From NCBI GenBank assembly GCA_910585805.1, contig CAJUFB010000141.1:1-7933 (forward strand): DNA of 7,933 nucleotides, written 5' to 3'. The notes under the pieces are model-generated. The model worked only from the letters and a program-made list of their open reading frames with translations. It searched no databases and had not been told where the DNA came from. A program made the position numbers and the translations under genes. Numbering within the stretch: position 1 is the stretch's first letter; each line of letters opens with the position of its first letter. Of this stretch, positions 1 through 6,514 are shown one piece after another. The stretch comes from an uncultured Acetatifactor sp. GTDB lineage: Bacteria > Bacillota > Clostridia > Lachnospirales > Lachnospiraceae.

Positions 1-26
1 TCCTGGAGGCTGTTTTCTTGAAACAC

Positions 27-55
27 TTGCATTATCATCCGCTGTGTGCTATATT
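27..55 (+). promoter_or_regulatory. sigma-A-like promoter for antisense RNA
   Basis: A -35 box TTGCAT (27-32) and a -10 box TATATT (50-55) are separated by exactly 17 bp. Transcription would start near 61-63. No plus-strand reading frame follows, and a strong intrinsic terminator ends at 165. The promoter therefore most simply drives a short untranslated RNA antisense to the 3' part of the minus-strand toxin gene. Seen: the two boxes and their spacing. Inferred: its activity. Confidence 0.65.
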
Positions 56-61
56 AGAGAA

Positions 62-87
62 AAGGGAAAAGCCATAGAAGCGGCTCT
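62..87 (-). terminator. possible terminator of toxin mRNA
   Basis: On the minus strand, AGAGCC (87-82) can pair with GGCTTT (73-68; one G-U pair) around an 8-nt loop. It is followed by T-rich sequence interrupted by CCC. The stem is short and the T-tract broken, so termination would be weak. It lies where the toxin message should end. Confidence 0.4.
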
Positions 88-125
88 ACCCTCTGAATGA
101 CTTTAACTCCCCGCCAGAAGCGGGC

Positions 126-165
126 AGCCGTCACTATTTGCGGTAGTGGCGGCTATTTCTTTTTT
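126..165 (+). terminator. intrinsic terminator of antisense RNA
   Basis: AGCCGTCACTA (126-136) pairs with TAGTGGCGGCT (144-154) over 11 bp, with one G-U pair and a 7-nt loop. It is followed by ATTTC and a run of six T (160-165). This is the best intrinsic terminator in the window. On the other strand the same T-run encodes the lysine-rich end of the toxin, and the hairpin begins at the toxin stop codon. Confidence 0.8.
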
Positions 166-248
166 CCCTTGAAAATCGTGTAACACAATCCCACAAGGGC
201 AACAATGAATATTCCAATCTGAATCAAGTCAGAGTATGTAACATACAT
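153..248 (-). CDS. holin-like toxin, 31 aa (type I TA)
   Basis: This small gene encodes 31 residues beginning MYVTYSDLIQ, followed by a hydrophobic stretch (residues about 9-26, IQIGIFIVALVGLCYTIF) and a basic end (KGKKK). One transmembrane helix with a short lysine tail is the hallmark of the 'putative holin-like toxin' family (Hol_Tox type) that I recognise from Lachnospiraceae genomes. Such peptides insert in the cytoplasmic membrane and depolarise it when overproduced. The start is fixed by a strong GAAAGGAGG (265-257) eight bases before ATG. The TAG stop lies inside the plus-strand terminator hairpin. An antisense promoter and RNA overlap the 3' end, and the leader can fold over the Shine-Dalgarno, both as expected for type I toxin-antitoxin loci. 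Family and layout are recognised. Toxicity is inferred. Confidence 0.8.
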   Translation of the reverse strand: MYVTYSDLIQIGIFIVALVGLCYTIFKGKKK

Positions 249-255
249 TGAATCA

Positions 256-294
256 CCCTCCTTTCTTTCGTCCGGAGGGCTACTTGAACCCTCC
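256..294 (-). promoter_or_regulatory. toxin leader: alternative hairpins over the Shine-Dalgarno
   Basis: Read along the toxin message, the leader contains GGAGGG (294-289), then CCCTCC (279-274), then GGAGGG (261-256), the last being part of the Shine-Dalgarno. The central CCCTCC can pair perfectly with either copy. Pairing with the first leaves the ribosome site free. Pairing with the second buries it. This is a mutually exclusive six-base switch. Seen: the three elements. Inferred: translational control. Confidence 0.55.
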
Positions 295-347
295 AAAATA
301 CAAGAGGGTAAGAGCCGCCTTTGGCTCTATGACTTTTCCGTATTGAC

Positions 348-376
348 AATATTGCACAATTTCCGACTTCTGGCAA
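348..376 (-). promoter_or_regulatory. possible promoter of toxin gene
   Basis: On the minus strand, TTGCCA (376-371) and AATATT (353-348) are 17 bp apart, with a predicted start near 341. The -35 matches consensus at five of six bases and the -10 only at four, so this is a tentative call. It would give a toxin message of roughly 280 nt that includes the leader switch and the inverted-repeat arm. Confidence 0.4.
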
Positions 377-401
377 GAGATTCACCATGAAAAGCATTTA
401 C

Positions 402-1931
402 TCAATTCCTATGGTAATCTTCCATATTGATGCTTAAGTCTACGTAAGAATCGGGCTTAGATTTTCGGTTGCTCAGGAGGACGACAGTCTCTATATTCGC
501 AGTACCCGGAAACATATCCACACAGCAGGCCCGCCGCACATGGTATCCGCCCTTCCGAAATTCTGCAAGATCCCGCACCAGGCTGGTAGGCTTACAGGAA
601 ATATACACAATCTGCTCCACTCCATAGGAAATAATCTTCGGCAGCGCCTTCGGATGAATGCCGTCCCGGGGCGGATCCAGGATAATAAAATCCGGTTTCT
701 CCTCAATCGTATCCAGCACCTTCAGCACATCCCCGGCAATAAAGGCACAGTTGTCCAGCCCGTTTTCCTCCGCATTCCGCACCGCCGCCTGTACTGCTTC
801 CTCCACAATCTCCACGCCTATCACCTGACGGGCCGCAGAGGCTATCATCTGCGCAATGGTGCCTGTGCCGCTGTATAAGTCGAACACCACCTTATCCGGC
901 ACTCCGTCCCCATCACTTCCCAACTCACCCACATACTCTCTGGCTGTCTCGTACAGCACCTCCGCACCATAGGAATTTGTCTGAAAAAAGGAAAAGATGG
1001 ATACCTTAAATCGAAGCCCCAGCAGTTCCTCATAAAAATAGTCCTTTCCGTACAGTACTTTCGTGCAGTCGCTCTGCACCACGTCTGCTTTGGAGTCATT
1101 TACAATATGCGCAATCCCGGCAAACCGCCCACACAGGCTTCCTTCCTGCTCCAATTTCAACAGACACTCCAGAAATCCTTCTATCAGCGCATTTTCCTGT
1201 TCAGAGTATTCTCCCAAACCATACTTTCCATACCCGTCCGCCTCTCCCCACGGATCCTGCGAACTCGTTACCAGGGCTGCCAGGATCTCCCCGGTATGGG
1301 ATGCTTTCCGCACCACCAGATGACGCAGATATCCCTCATGACGCATCCTGTGGTAATAACGGACAGGACTTCCGCCGGGACAGGAGCCGAAATAAGACAG
1401 CACTGTGTTCAAAATCCGGCTGTAATCTTCATCCACGATCCGGCATCCGTCTACAGTCACTACATCATAAAAACTGCCCCGCTTATGCATCCCCAGCGTA
1501 AGAGGGCCATCCTTCACCTCGTCTCCGAAAGTAAATTCCATCTTATTCCGGTAGCCATACACCTTAGGGCTTCCCTTTATACCTTCCCAGCTCCAGCTTA
1601 CCTCCTGTCCCTCCAGGCAGGCGTCCAGCAGGCGTTTCACCTGTTCCTCCTTCACCCTGAGCTGCTCCTCATATGGCAGAGAGAGGTAAGTGCATCCTCC
1701 GCATACTCCAAAATGGGAACACGGTGCCTCCGTCTCCAGAGGTGATCTTTCAAGCACCTCCAGGAGACGGCCTTCCGCCTTCCCATTTCTCACTTTGCTG
1801 ATTCCAAGCCTGATCTTCTGGCCGGGCAGGCTGTTCTTCACGGTGACGGCGCCTTCCCCTGTATGCGCAATGCCTTTGTTCGGGAAATCCACCCGCTCTA
1901 CCGTGGCTTCATACACCTGTCCTTTTTTCAT
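402..1931 (-). CDS. rlmD: 23S rRNA (uracil-C5)-methyltransferase, RlmD/RlmCD type
   Basis: Transfers a methyl group from S-adenosylmethionine to C5 of uracil in 23S rRNA (U1939; some Firmicute members, RlmCD, also modify U747). The 509 residues comprise an N-terminal TRAM RNA-binding domain (about 2-60), a 4Fe-4S motif with Cys71, Cys77, Cys80 and Cys163, and the C-terminal methyltransferase fold. Visible there are FFQTN (315-319), the SAM motif DLYSGTGTIA (351-360), DPPRDG (419-424), the nucleophile Cys446 in YISCKP and the proposed general base Glu481. It is about 50 residues longer than typical RlmD, mainly through extra sequence near 225-270 and 333-345. The start lies 4 nt after the stop of the small membrane-protein gene, and the nearest purine-rich site is about 12 nt away, so translation is probably coupled. 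RlmC or TrmFO-independent paralogues cannot be excluded, so the exact target base is inferred. Confidence 0.9.
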   Translation of the reverse strand: MKKGQVYEATVERVDFPNKGIAHTGEGAVTVKNSLPGQKIRLGISKVRNGKAEGRLLEVLERSPLETEAPCSHFGVCGGCTYLSLPYEEQLRVKEEQVKRLLDACLEGQEVSWSWEGIKGSPKVYGYRNKMEFTFGDEVKDGPLTLGMHKRGSFYDVVTVDGCRIVDEDYSRILNTVLSYFGSCPGGSPVRYYHRMRHEGYLRHLVVRKASHTGEILAALVTSSQDPWGEADGYGKYGLGEYSEQENALIEGFLECLLKLEQEGSLCGRFAGIAHIVNDSKADVVQSDCTKVLYGKDYFYEELLGLRFKVSIFSFFQTNSYGAEVLYETAREYVGELGSDGDGVPDKVVFDLYSGTGTIAQMIASAARQVIGVEIVEEAVQAAVRNAEENGLDNCAFIAGDVLKVLDTIEEKPDFIILDPPRDGIHPKALPKIISYGVEQIVYISCKPTSLVRDLAEFRKGGYHVRRACCVDMFPGTANIETVVLLSNRKSKPDSYVDLSINMEDYHRN

Positions 1932-1935
1932 CTGT

Positions 1936-2205
1936 TCAGTTTTCTCCCTCGTCTACGAAGAAATCATCTTCCTCGTCCTCTGTCTCTTCTTCGTCCTCAA
2001 AATCATCTTCGAATTCCTCGTCGAAGTCCTCCAGATAGCGGGGATTCAGGTAGCGGTAAACAGCATATGCTATGGCAGCCACCGCCGTGACGGCACCGAT
2101 GATCGCCAGCACCCACAGCACTTTCCTGCATTCCTTCTCCTCTTCCTTTTTACCGAGAAGTTCATTCAGCCTTGCAATGTCAATCAGATTCTCAATCTTA
2201 CTCAT
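1936..2205 (-). CDS. small single-pass membrane protein with acidic tail
   Basis: I do not know a function for this 89-residue protein, but I recognise the pattern as conserved in Lachnospiraceae. It has a charged, probably helical N-terminus (1-28, MSKIENLIDIARLNELLGKK then EEEKE), one transmembrane helix (about 29-51) ending in Arg/Tyr, and a C-terminal tail (58-89) made almost wholly of Asp and Glu with a few Phe. The start at 2205 is chosen over an in-frame ATG at 2271 because GGAGG sits 7 nt upstream of it, and the longer form would begin at the promoter itself. The gene leads a two-gene unit with rlmD, 4 nt downstream. Basic residues before the helix favour a cytoplasmic N-terminus, leaving the acidic tail outside, but topology is uncertain. 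It could also be called a hypothetical protein. Confidence 0.75.
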   Translation of the reverse strand: MSKIENLIDIARLNELLGKKEEEKECRKVLWVLAIIGAVTAVAAIAYAVYRYLNPRYLEDFDEEFEDDFEDEEETEDEEDDFFVDEGEN

Positions 2206-2273
2206 GTGACTACCTCCATACCGGCAGTTTCTCTGCCTTTCATTTTCTTTGAAGCAAATTGCTCTGTTCACGT

Positions 2274-2282
2274 ATTATACCA
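2274..2282 (-). promoter_or_regulatory. extended -10 promoter of the membrane protein-rlmD unit
   Basis: On the minus strand, TGG followed by a perfect TATAAT (2279-2274) forms an extended -10 element, with a start near 2267. No good -35 box is present at 16-18 bp, which is common for extended -10 promoters. It sits just after the pcrA stop, so the membrane-protein and rlmD genes can be transcribed independently of pcrA. The leader holds a small GGCAG/CTGCC hairpin (2223-2237). Confidence 0.65.
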
Positions 2283-2299
2283 TATTCCATCCAAAATTA

Positions 2300-4780
2300 C
2301 TACAATCTTTTCAATTTCGCAAAAGATGCATACATGATTTTTTGTCCGGCTTTGTCAAATTCTACCGTCACTTTGTAATCACGTGGTTCCTTGTCGATAC
2401 GTGTGACCTTTCCTTCTCCGTATTTGACATGGGAGACTCTGTCGCCAACACCGTAATCAACAGCCTCCGGAGCTTTGTAGGGAGCGCCTTTTGAAATTCC
2501 TGCCAGTTGGTTGAGACTGCTTATGCCCTTCGCAATAAAGGGCTTGTCAGCCTTGACCGCGGCTTTCGGACGTATGATCGCCTTCGGCCGGGTCTCCGCA
2601 ACGCTTCCGCCCATGCCGCCTGTTCCTCTGATACTGCCCGTTCCGCCGATACCGCTTTCTTCCCTGCCCCCTGCCGGGCTGTCTCCATAGTCCATCCCTT
2701 CAGGGCCGGACACTATCACAAAATTGTCATCATCGTCTGTCCCGCTGAAAGCTGCAGCTTTCCCGGCTTTTCCTCCGCCTGAGGCGCCGCTTCCGTATAA
2801 GGCGCCGTCGGAAGACCATGCGCCTCTTCTGCGGTTCTGCGGTCCGAATTCCCGATCCAGCAGTTCCACCGGAATCTCAGCCACAAACCGGCTCACCGGA
2901 TTGTACTGTGTCTCTCCTCTTATCATCCGCATTCTGGCACAGGTCAGAGTCAGCTCGTCCTTTGCCCTGGTAATGCCCACATAAGCCAGCCGCCGCTCCT
3001 CTTCCAGGTCAGAGATATCATCCGAATTGGCCGCCATATAACCCGGAAACAGTCCGTCCTCCATACCTGCCAGGTATACGTTGGAAAACTCCAGTCCCTT
3101 AGCAGAATGCAGCGTCATCAGCAGAACCCGGTTGTCATCTCCGTCCACATTGTCAATGTCAGCCACCAGCGCCACTTCCTCCAGAAATTCCGTCAGGGAA
3201 GGCTCCTCATGGGACTCTTCGTAGCTGACGGCCTTGGTAATCAGTTCATCTACATTTCCGATCCTGTCTTCTCCGCCTTCCTCGTCGTAATCCTCCAGAT
3301 ATGCCTCATAGTCAGTCTGCTCTATCACTTTCCGGATCAAATCCGACAGTTTTCCCTGGTGCCTCTCTTCCCGCAGCTTTCGGATCAGTTCCACGAAAGG
3401 ACGTATCTTTGACGCTGCCCTGCCCAGTCCCATGATCTCATCCGCCCGCTCCAGCGCCTCATAAAATCCAATGCCATAAGTCAGCGCAAAATCCCCCACC
3501 TTTTCCAGCGTCGCATTGCCGATGCCGCGCCTGGGCACATTGATGATTCGCCTCACCGCCACATCGTCGCGGCCGCTGTCTATGGTTTTCAGATAGGCCA
3601 GGATGTCTTTGATCTCCATCCTGGAATAGAAATTGGTGCCTCCCACTACATTATATGGTATACCTTCCAGAATCATTCTCTCTTCCAGGAGACGCGCCTG
3701 GGCATTGGTGCGGAAAAGCACTGCGCACTCCTTATAATCAGAACCTTCCTTCTGCACTTTCTGCAGGATATCATCCGCAATGTACTCCGCTTCCTCATAT
3801 GCGCTGTCAAACTGGCGCAGACGAACCTTCACGCCGCCGTTCCTGCCTGTCCACAGCGACTTTTCCTTCCTTCCCTTATTGTTTCGGATCACTGCGTTGG
3901 CAGTATCCAGGATGGTCTGAGTAGAACGGTAGTTCTGTTCCAGCTTGATTGCCACCGCCTCCGGAAAGTGTTTTTCAAAATCCAGAATATTCCGGATATT
4001 GGCTCCCCTGAATTTATAGATGGACTGGTCATCGTCACCCACCACACAGAGATTTCTGTATTTCTGCGCCAGCAGCCGCACCAGTTCAAACTGCGCCGTA
4101 TTGGTATCCTGATACTCGTCCACCATGATATACTGGAAACGTTCCTGGTAAGAATCCAGCACCTCAGGACAACTGCGAAACAGTTCTACCGTCTTTACAA
4201 TGATGTCATCAAAATCCAGAGCATTATTTTTCTGCAGGGTATCCTGATATTCCCTGTATACCTTCGCCTGGATCGTTTTATTGTAATCCCCGGCGACAGC
4301 GGCATCCTGCTCGAACTGCTCCACGGTAACCAGTTCATCCTTGGCAGAGGAGATGGCTCCCATCAGCGCGCGCTCCTTGAATTTCCTGGAATCCAGGTTC
4401 AGATATTTGATGATCCCCTTCATCACGGTCTTCTGGTCATCCGTATCATAGATCGTAAAATCATTGCCATAACCGATCCTGTCGATATAGCGCCGCAGGA
4501 TACGCACGCAGGTGGAATGGAAGGTGGCGACCCACACCTGCCCCGCGCCGAAATCCACCAGCTTTTCCACCCTGTCCCGCATCTCGCCTGCCGCTTTATT
4601 GGTAAAGGTAATTGCCAGGATGTTCCAGGGCTTTACTCCCATCTCGTCGATCAGATAGGCAATCCGATGGGTGAGTACTCTGGTTTTGCCACTTCCGGCT
4701 CCCGCCAGCAACAACAGCGGACCTTCCGTATGAAGCACCGCCTCCTTCTGTTCCTTATTTAAAGTATCGTATATACTCAT
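2300..4780 (-). CDS. pcrA: ATP-dependent DNA helicase PcrA (UvrD/Rep superfamily 1)
   Basis: A 3'-5' DNA helicase/translocase of superfamily 1A, acting in nucleotide excision repair, removal of recombinase filaments and clearing of RNA polymerase ahead of replication. The 826 residues carry all the helicase motifs: Walker A AGAGSGKT (26-33), motif Ia AITFTNKAAGEMRDR (56-70), Walker B DEYQD (221-225), motif III VVGDDDQSIYKFRGA (246-260), motif IV QNYRST (282-287), motif V TLHSAKGLEF (556-565) and motif VI VGITRAKDEL (601-610). A C-terminal Tudor-like module (about 775-826, VGDRVSHVKYGEGKVTRID) is the part known to bind RNA polymerase. It is slightly longer than the usual 720-780 residues because of a Gly/Ser/Asp-rich linker (about 660-735). 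ATG at 4780 has only a weak GGGGG site. Just upstream is a five-codon ORF with a good AGGAGG. No promoter is evident in the 176-bp gap to the SPFH gene, so read-through from it is likely. Confidence 0.95.
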   Translation of the reverse strand: MSIYDTLNKEQKEAVLHTEGPLLLLAGAGSGKTRVLTHRIAYLIDEMGVKPWNILAITFTNKAAGEMRDRVEKLVDFGAGQVWVATFHSTCVRILRRYIDRIGYGNDFTIYDTDDQKTVMKGIIKYLNLDSRKFKERALMGAISSAKDELVTVEQFEQDAAVAGDYNKTIQAKVYREYQDTLQKNNALDFDDIIVKTVELFRSCPEVLDSYQERFQYIMVDEYQDTNTAQFELVRLLAQKYRNLCVVGDDDQSIYKFRGANIRNILDFEKHFPEAVAIKLEQNYRSTQTILDTANAVIRNNKGRKEKSLWTGRNGGVKVRLRQFDSAYEEAEYIADDILQKVQKEGSDYKECAVLFRTNAQARLLEERMILEGIPYNVVGGTNFYSRMEIKDILAYLKTIDSGRDDVAVRRIINVPRRGIGNATLEKVGDFALTYGIGFYEALERADEIMGLGRAASKIRPFVELIRKLREERHQGKLSDLIRKVIEQTDYEAYLEDYDEEGGEDRIGNVDELITKAVSYEESHEEPSLTEFLEEVALVADIDNVDGDDNRVLLMTLHSAKGLEFSNVYLAGMEDGLFPGYMAANSDDISDLEEERRLAYVGITRAKDELTLTCARMRMIRGETQYNPVSRFVAEIPVELLDREFGPQNRRRGAWSSDGALYGSGASGGGKAGKAAAFSGTDDDDNFVIVSGPEGMDYGDSPAGGREESGIGGTGSIRGTGGMGGSVAETRPKAIIRPKAAVKADKPFIAKGISSLNQLAGISKGAPYKAPEAVDYGVGDRVSHVKYGEGKVTRIDKEPRDYKVTVEFDKAGQKIMYASFAKLKRL

Positions 4781-4804
4781 GTATCCCCCTTCATCTGTCC
4801 TCCT
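4777..4804 (-). promoter_or_regulatory. five-codon leader ORF overlapping the pcrA start
   Basis: On the minus strand, AGGAGG (4804-4799) lies 4 nt before an ATG at 4794. This opens a frame encoding MKGDT and ends with TGA (4779-4777), which overlaps the pcrA ATG in ATGA. The pcrA frame itself has no in-frame start further upstream, and its own ribosome site is just a G-run. Ribosomes loaded at the AGGAGG may therefore translate the mini-ORF and re-initiate on pcrA. Seen: the sequence. Inferred: coupling. Confidence 0.45.
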
Positions 4805-4956
4805 GAAAGCTGCCGCAGTTCAAACTGTCAGTCCGGGGCAGTGTCTCCCTCTTCCGGAATTGCCCGATACTCTGCTTCTGCTGCGCGCCGCTGCCGCCCC
4901 GCAGTTTCTGCTGCCATCGCTTCCGGCTCAGCCCGGCCGCCAGCCCGCAGCCCCTG

Positions 4957-6357
4957 CTACACTCTGTCATTTTCATCAAAAGCATCCCCGCATTCCGGAC
5001 AGAACTTAGGCGGATGTGAAGGATTCTCCGGTTCCCACCCACATTTATCACATCTGTACACCGGCGCACCTTCCGGCCTCCTGGCGCCGCAGTCAGTGCA
5101 GAATTTTCCCTGGTTCACAGCGCCGCAGCTGCAGGTCCACCCTGCTTCCACAGGTTTGGGGCTTCCGCATTCCATACAGAATCTGCCGCGATTATCGGTA
5201 TGCCCGCATTTGCAGATCCATCCGGGTACACCGCCGTTTCCCGCTGCTCCCGCATTTCCGTTTCGGTTTCCCGCTGCCTGTCCTGCCCCTGCGGGATTCC
5301 CCGCCTGCCCCTGGACGGTTCCCGTCGGATTCCCGGCCGCCTGGTTCTGAGCCGCTCCCATTGCAAACAGCGACGCGGTGTTCATGCCTCCGGCCGCATT
5401 TGCCATATTCATATTGGCGAAGGCCATCATTGGGCCGGCGGCTGTATTGGATGCCGCCGCCTTCATGGCTTCCGCCTGCGCTCCTGCCAGAGTGGCCGCC
5501 GCCATATTTGCATTGCGCAGCGTAGCCGTTGTCTGAAGCTCGCTGATCTTCTTTGAGATATCCTCAGGCATGGAAGGCGGATTCATGGTCATGCTGACCA
5601 CCACGATGCCGCGCAGCTTCTGCCACTTGCCGGACAGCTCCGCATTGACCGCGTCCACCAGTTCTGTCACATGATACGGAATATCGGATACACGTACACG
5701 GAGTCTGCTGATCTTCCCCAAAGCCGGCTGCATTGCAGTCATCAGTTCCGCTTTCATCTGATTCTGGATCTCGCCCCGGCTGTAGGTATCCGCCACATTG
5801 CCGCATACATTCTGATAGAACAGCAGCGGGTCCGCCAGACGGAAAGAATAAGAGCCGTTGCAGCGGATGCTCACGTCCATGTCCAGGCCGATATTATCAT
5901 CTATGTAGCGAAAAGGAATGGGCGTGGCCGTACCATAGAGATTATTCATGATCTCCTTCGTATTAAAGTAATACACCCTCTGGTCCTTACCGGTATTGCC
6001 CCCGAAGGAAAAACGCTTTCCGATCGCCTTGAAGGTACTTTTGATATTTTCCCCCAGATCCCCGTAAAACAGGCTGGGTTCCGTAGAATTCTCATATACG
6101 AATTCCCCGGCCTCCGCACAGAACTCCACAATGCCGCCCTGTTCCACAATGATCATACACTGTCCCTCATTGACAGCCACGATGGAACCGTTGGAAATAA
6201 TGTTATCCGTCCCCTTGTTGTTACGGTTGTTGCCCGCTTTCTTCCTGCCTTTCGCCACCAGGATATCGTTTGAGAGGGCATCACAGTAAAAATACTCCCT
6301 CCACTGCTCCGCCATCATCGAGCCGATGGCATCCTTTGCCGCCTTGATCAGTCCCAT
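4957..6357 (-). CDS. SPFH-domain protein with C-terminal zinc ribbons (YdjI-like)
   Basis: A 466-residue protein resembling the 'virion core protein' type SPFH/Band-7 family that includes Bacillus subtilis YdjI, whose operon (ydjFGHI) also encodes a PspA-like envelope-stress protein. The N-terminal part (1-285) begins MGLIKAAKDAIGS and includes the SPFH-type core (about 60-270). A low-complexity Ala/Asn/Gly/Met linker follows (about 285-378). The C-terminus has three zinc ribbons, each with two Cys pairs: C382/C384 with C394/C397, C409/C411 with C420/C423, and C436/C439 with C453/C456. No transmembrane helix is evident, so it is probably cytoplasmic or peripheral at the membrane. ATG at 6357 is chosen over an upstream start at 6468 because GGAGGA lies 7 nt before it and the promoter lies between the two. 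pcrA follows 176 bp downstream; a cysteine-containing regulator is divergent. The exact role is unknown. Confidence 0.82.
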   Translation of the reverse strand: MGLIKAAKDAIGSMMAEQWREYFYCDALSNDILVAKGRKKAGNNRNNKGTDNIISNGSIVAVNEGQCMIIVEQGGIVEFCAEAGEFVYENSTEPSLFYGDLGENIKSTFKAIGKRFSFGGNTGKDQRVYYFNTKEIMNNLYGTATPIPFRYIDDNIGLDMDVSIRCNGSYSFRLADPLLFYQNVCGNVADTYSRGEIQNQMKAELMTAMQPALGKISRLRVRVSDIPYHVTELVDAVNAELSGKWQKLRGIVVVSMTMNPPSMPEDISKKISELQTTATLRNANMAAATLAGAQAEAMKAAASNTAAGPMMAFANMNMANAAGGMNTASLFAMGAAQNQAAGNPTGTVQGQAGNPAGAGQAAGNRNGNAGAAGNGGVPGWICKCGHTDNRGRFCMECGSPKPVEAGWTCSCGAVNQGKFCTDCGARRPEGAPVYRCDKCGWEPENPSHPPKFCPECGDAFDENDRV

Positions 6358-6397
6358 CTCTTTCTCCTCCGATCGATCTTGATTTTGTACTTTCTCT

Positions 6398-6426
6398 ATT
6401 CTAACAAATTTTGCCCGTTCTCTCAA
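6398..6426 (-). promoter_or_regulatory. sigma-A-like promoter of the SPFH gene
   Basis: On the minus strand, TTGAGA (6426-6421) and TAGAAT (6403-6398) are separated by exactly 17 bp. Transcription would start near 6391, giving a leader of about 34 nt before the start at 6357. It is placed back to back with the likely promoter of the divergent regulator, with 18 bp between the two -35 boxes. Confidence 0.7.
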
Positions 6427-6444
6427 CTGCTTTTGCAAATAATC

Positions 6445-6473
6445 TTTACAAATAAGCGCTTTTCGCATAAACT
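6445..6473 (+). promoter_or_regulatory. possible promoter of the divergent XRE gene, with palindrome
   Basis: TTTACA (6445-6450) and TAAACT (6468-6473) are 17 bp apart. The -35 matches five of six consensus bases and the -10 four of six. The spacer holds a perfect 8-bp palindrome AAGCGCTT (6454-6461), a possible operator half-site pair for the adjacent regulator. The call is tentative: TATAAG at 6480-6485 is another possible -10 but lacks a partner. Confidence 0.4.
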
Positions 6474-6495
6474 ATAGGGTATAAGTTTTGCGACA

Positions 6496-6514
6496 GGAAG
6501 CAAAAGCAGCTTCC
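6496..6514. repeat. GGAAGC/GCTTCC inverted repeat in the XRE leader
   Basis: GGAAGC (6496-6501) and GCTTCC (6509-6514) form a perfect 6-bp inverted repeat around 7 nt. It lies about 36 bp before the XRE start and downstream of the proposed promoter. It could be a regulator-binding site or a leader RNA hairpin. There is no T-run, so it is not a terminator. Confidence 0.45.

Larger units (their letters stand above)
62..165 (+). ncRNA. candidate type I antitoxin antisense RNA (about 100 nt)
   Basis: A plus-strand RNA starting near 62 and ending at the terminator T-run (165) would be about 104 nt. It would be fully complementary to the 3' untranslated part and the last four codons of the holin-like toxin message. 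It contains a small hairpin CCCGC/GCGGG (110-124) and the long terminator hairpin (126-154), giving a folded, loop-rich RNA typical of cis antisense antitoxins. This geometry, with 3' ends overlapping, is that of the Bacillus txpA/RatA and bsrG/SR4 type I systems, where the antisense RNA pairs with the toxin mRNA and triggers its degradation or blocks translation. Seen: promoter, hairpins, T-run, overlap. Inferred: antitoxin function. The exact 5' end is uncertain by a few bases. Confidence 0.6.
82..316. repeat. 13-bp inverted repeat flanking the toxin gene
   Basis: GGCTCTACCCTCT at 82-94 is the reverse complement of AGAGGGTAAGAGCC at 303-316, apart from one extra base. The arms lie on either side of the toxin gene. 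If the toxin transcript begins near 341, its 5' leader and 3' tail carry these complementary arms and could close into a long-range stem, as in inactive full-length hok-type messages. The 311-328 arm also forms its own perfect 6-bp hairpin (AGAGCC, 6-nt loop, GGCTCT). Confidence 0.6.

Noticed and set aside
1107..1745. A 212-codon open frame on the plus strand
   Set aside because: It is antisense to rlmD, including its iron-sulfur and RNA-binding parts, with no ribosome site and no family resemblance.
2206..2271. A longer N-terminus for the acidic-tailed membrane protein starting at 2271
   Set aside because: The extended -10 promoter gives a transcript start near 2267, downstream of that ATG, and a good ribosome site precedes the ATG at 2205.
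3968..4762. A 264-codon open frame on the plus strand
   Set aside because: It lies wholly antisense to the conserved helicase motifs of pcrA, has no ribosome binding site and no recognisable protein features. It is a shadow of the pcrA codon bias.
4791..5069. A 92-codon minus-strand frame between the SPFH gene and pcrA
   Set aside because: It overlaps the zinc-ribbon coding region in another frame, has no ribosome site, and its non-overlapping part is low-complexity GC-rich sequence.
6358..6468. A longer N-terminus for the SPFH protein starting at 6468
   Set aside because: A well-spaced promoter (TTGAGA, 17 bp, TAGAAT) and a strong ribosome site lie inside this stretch, so the start at 6357 is much better.
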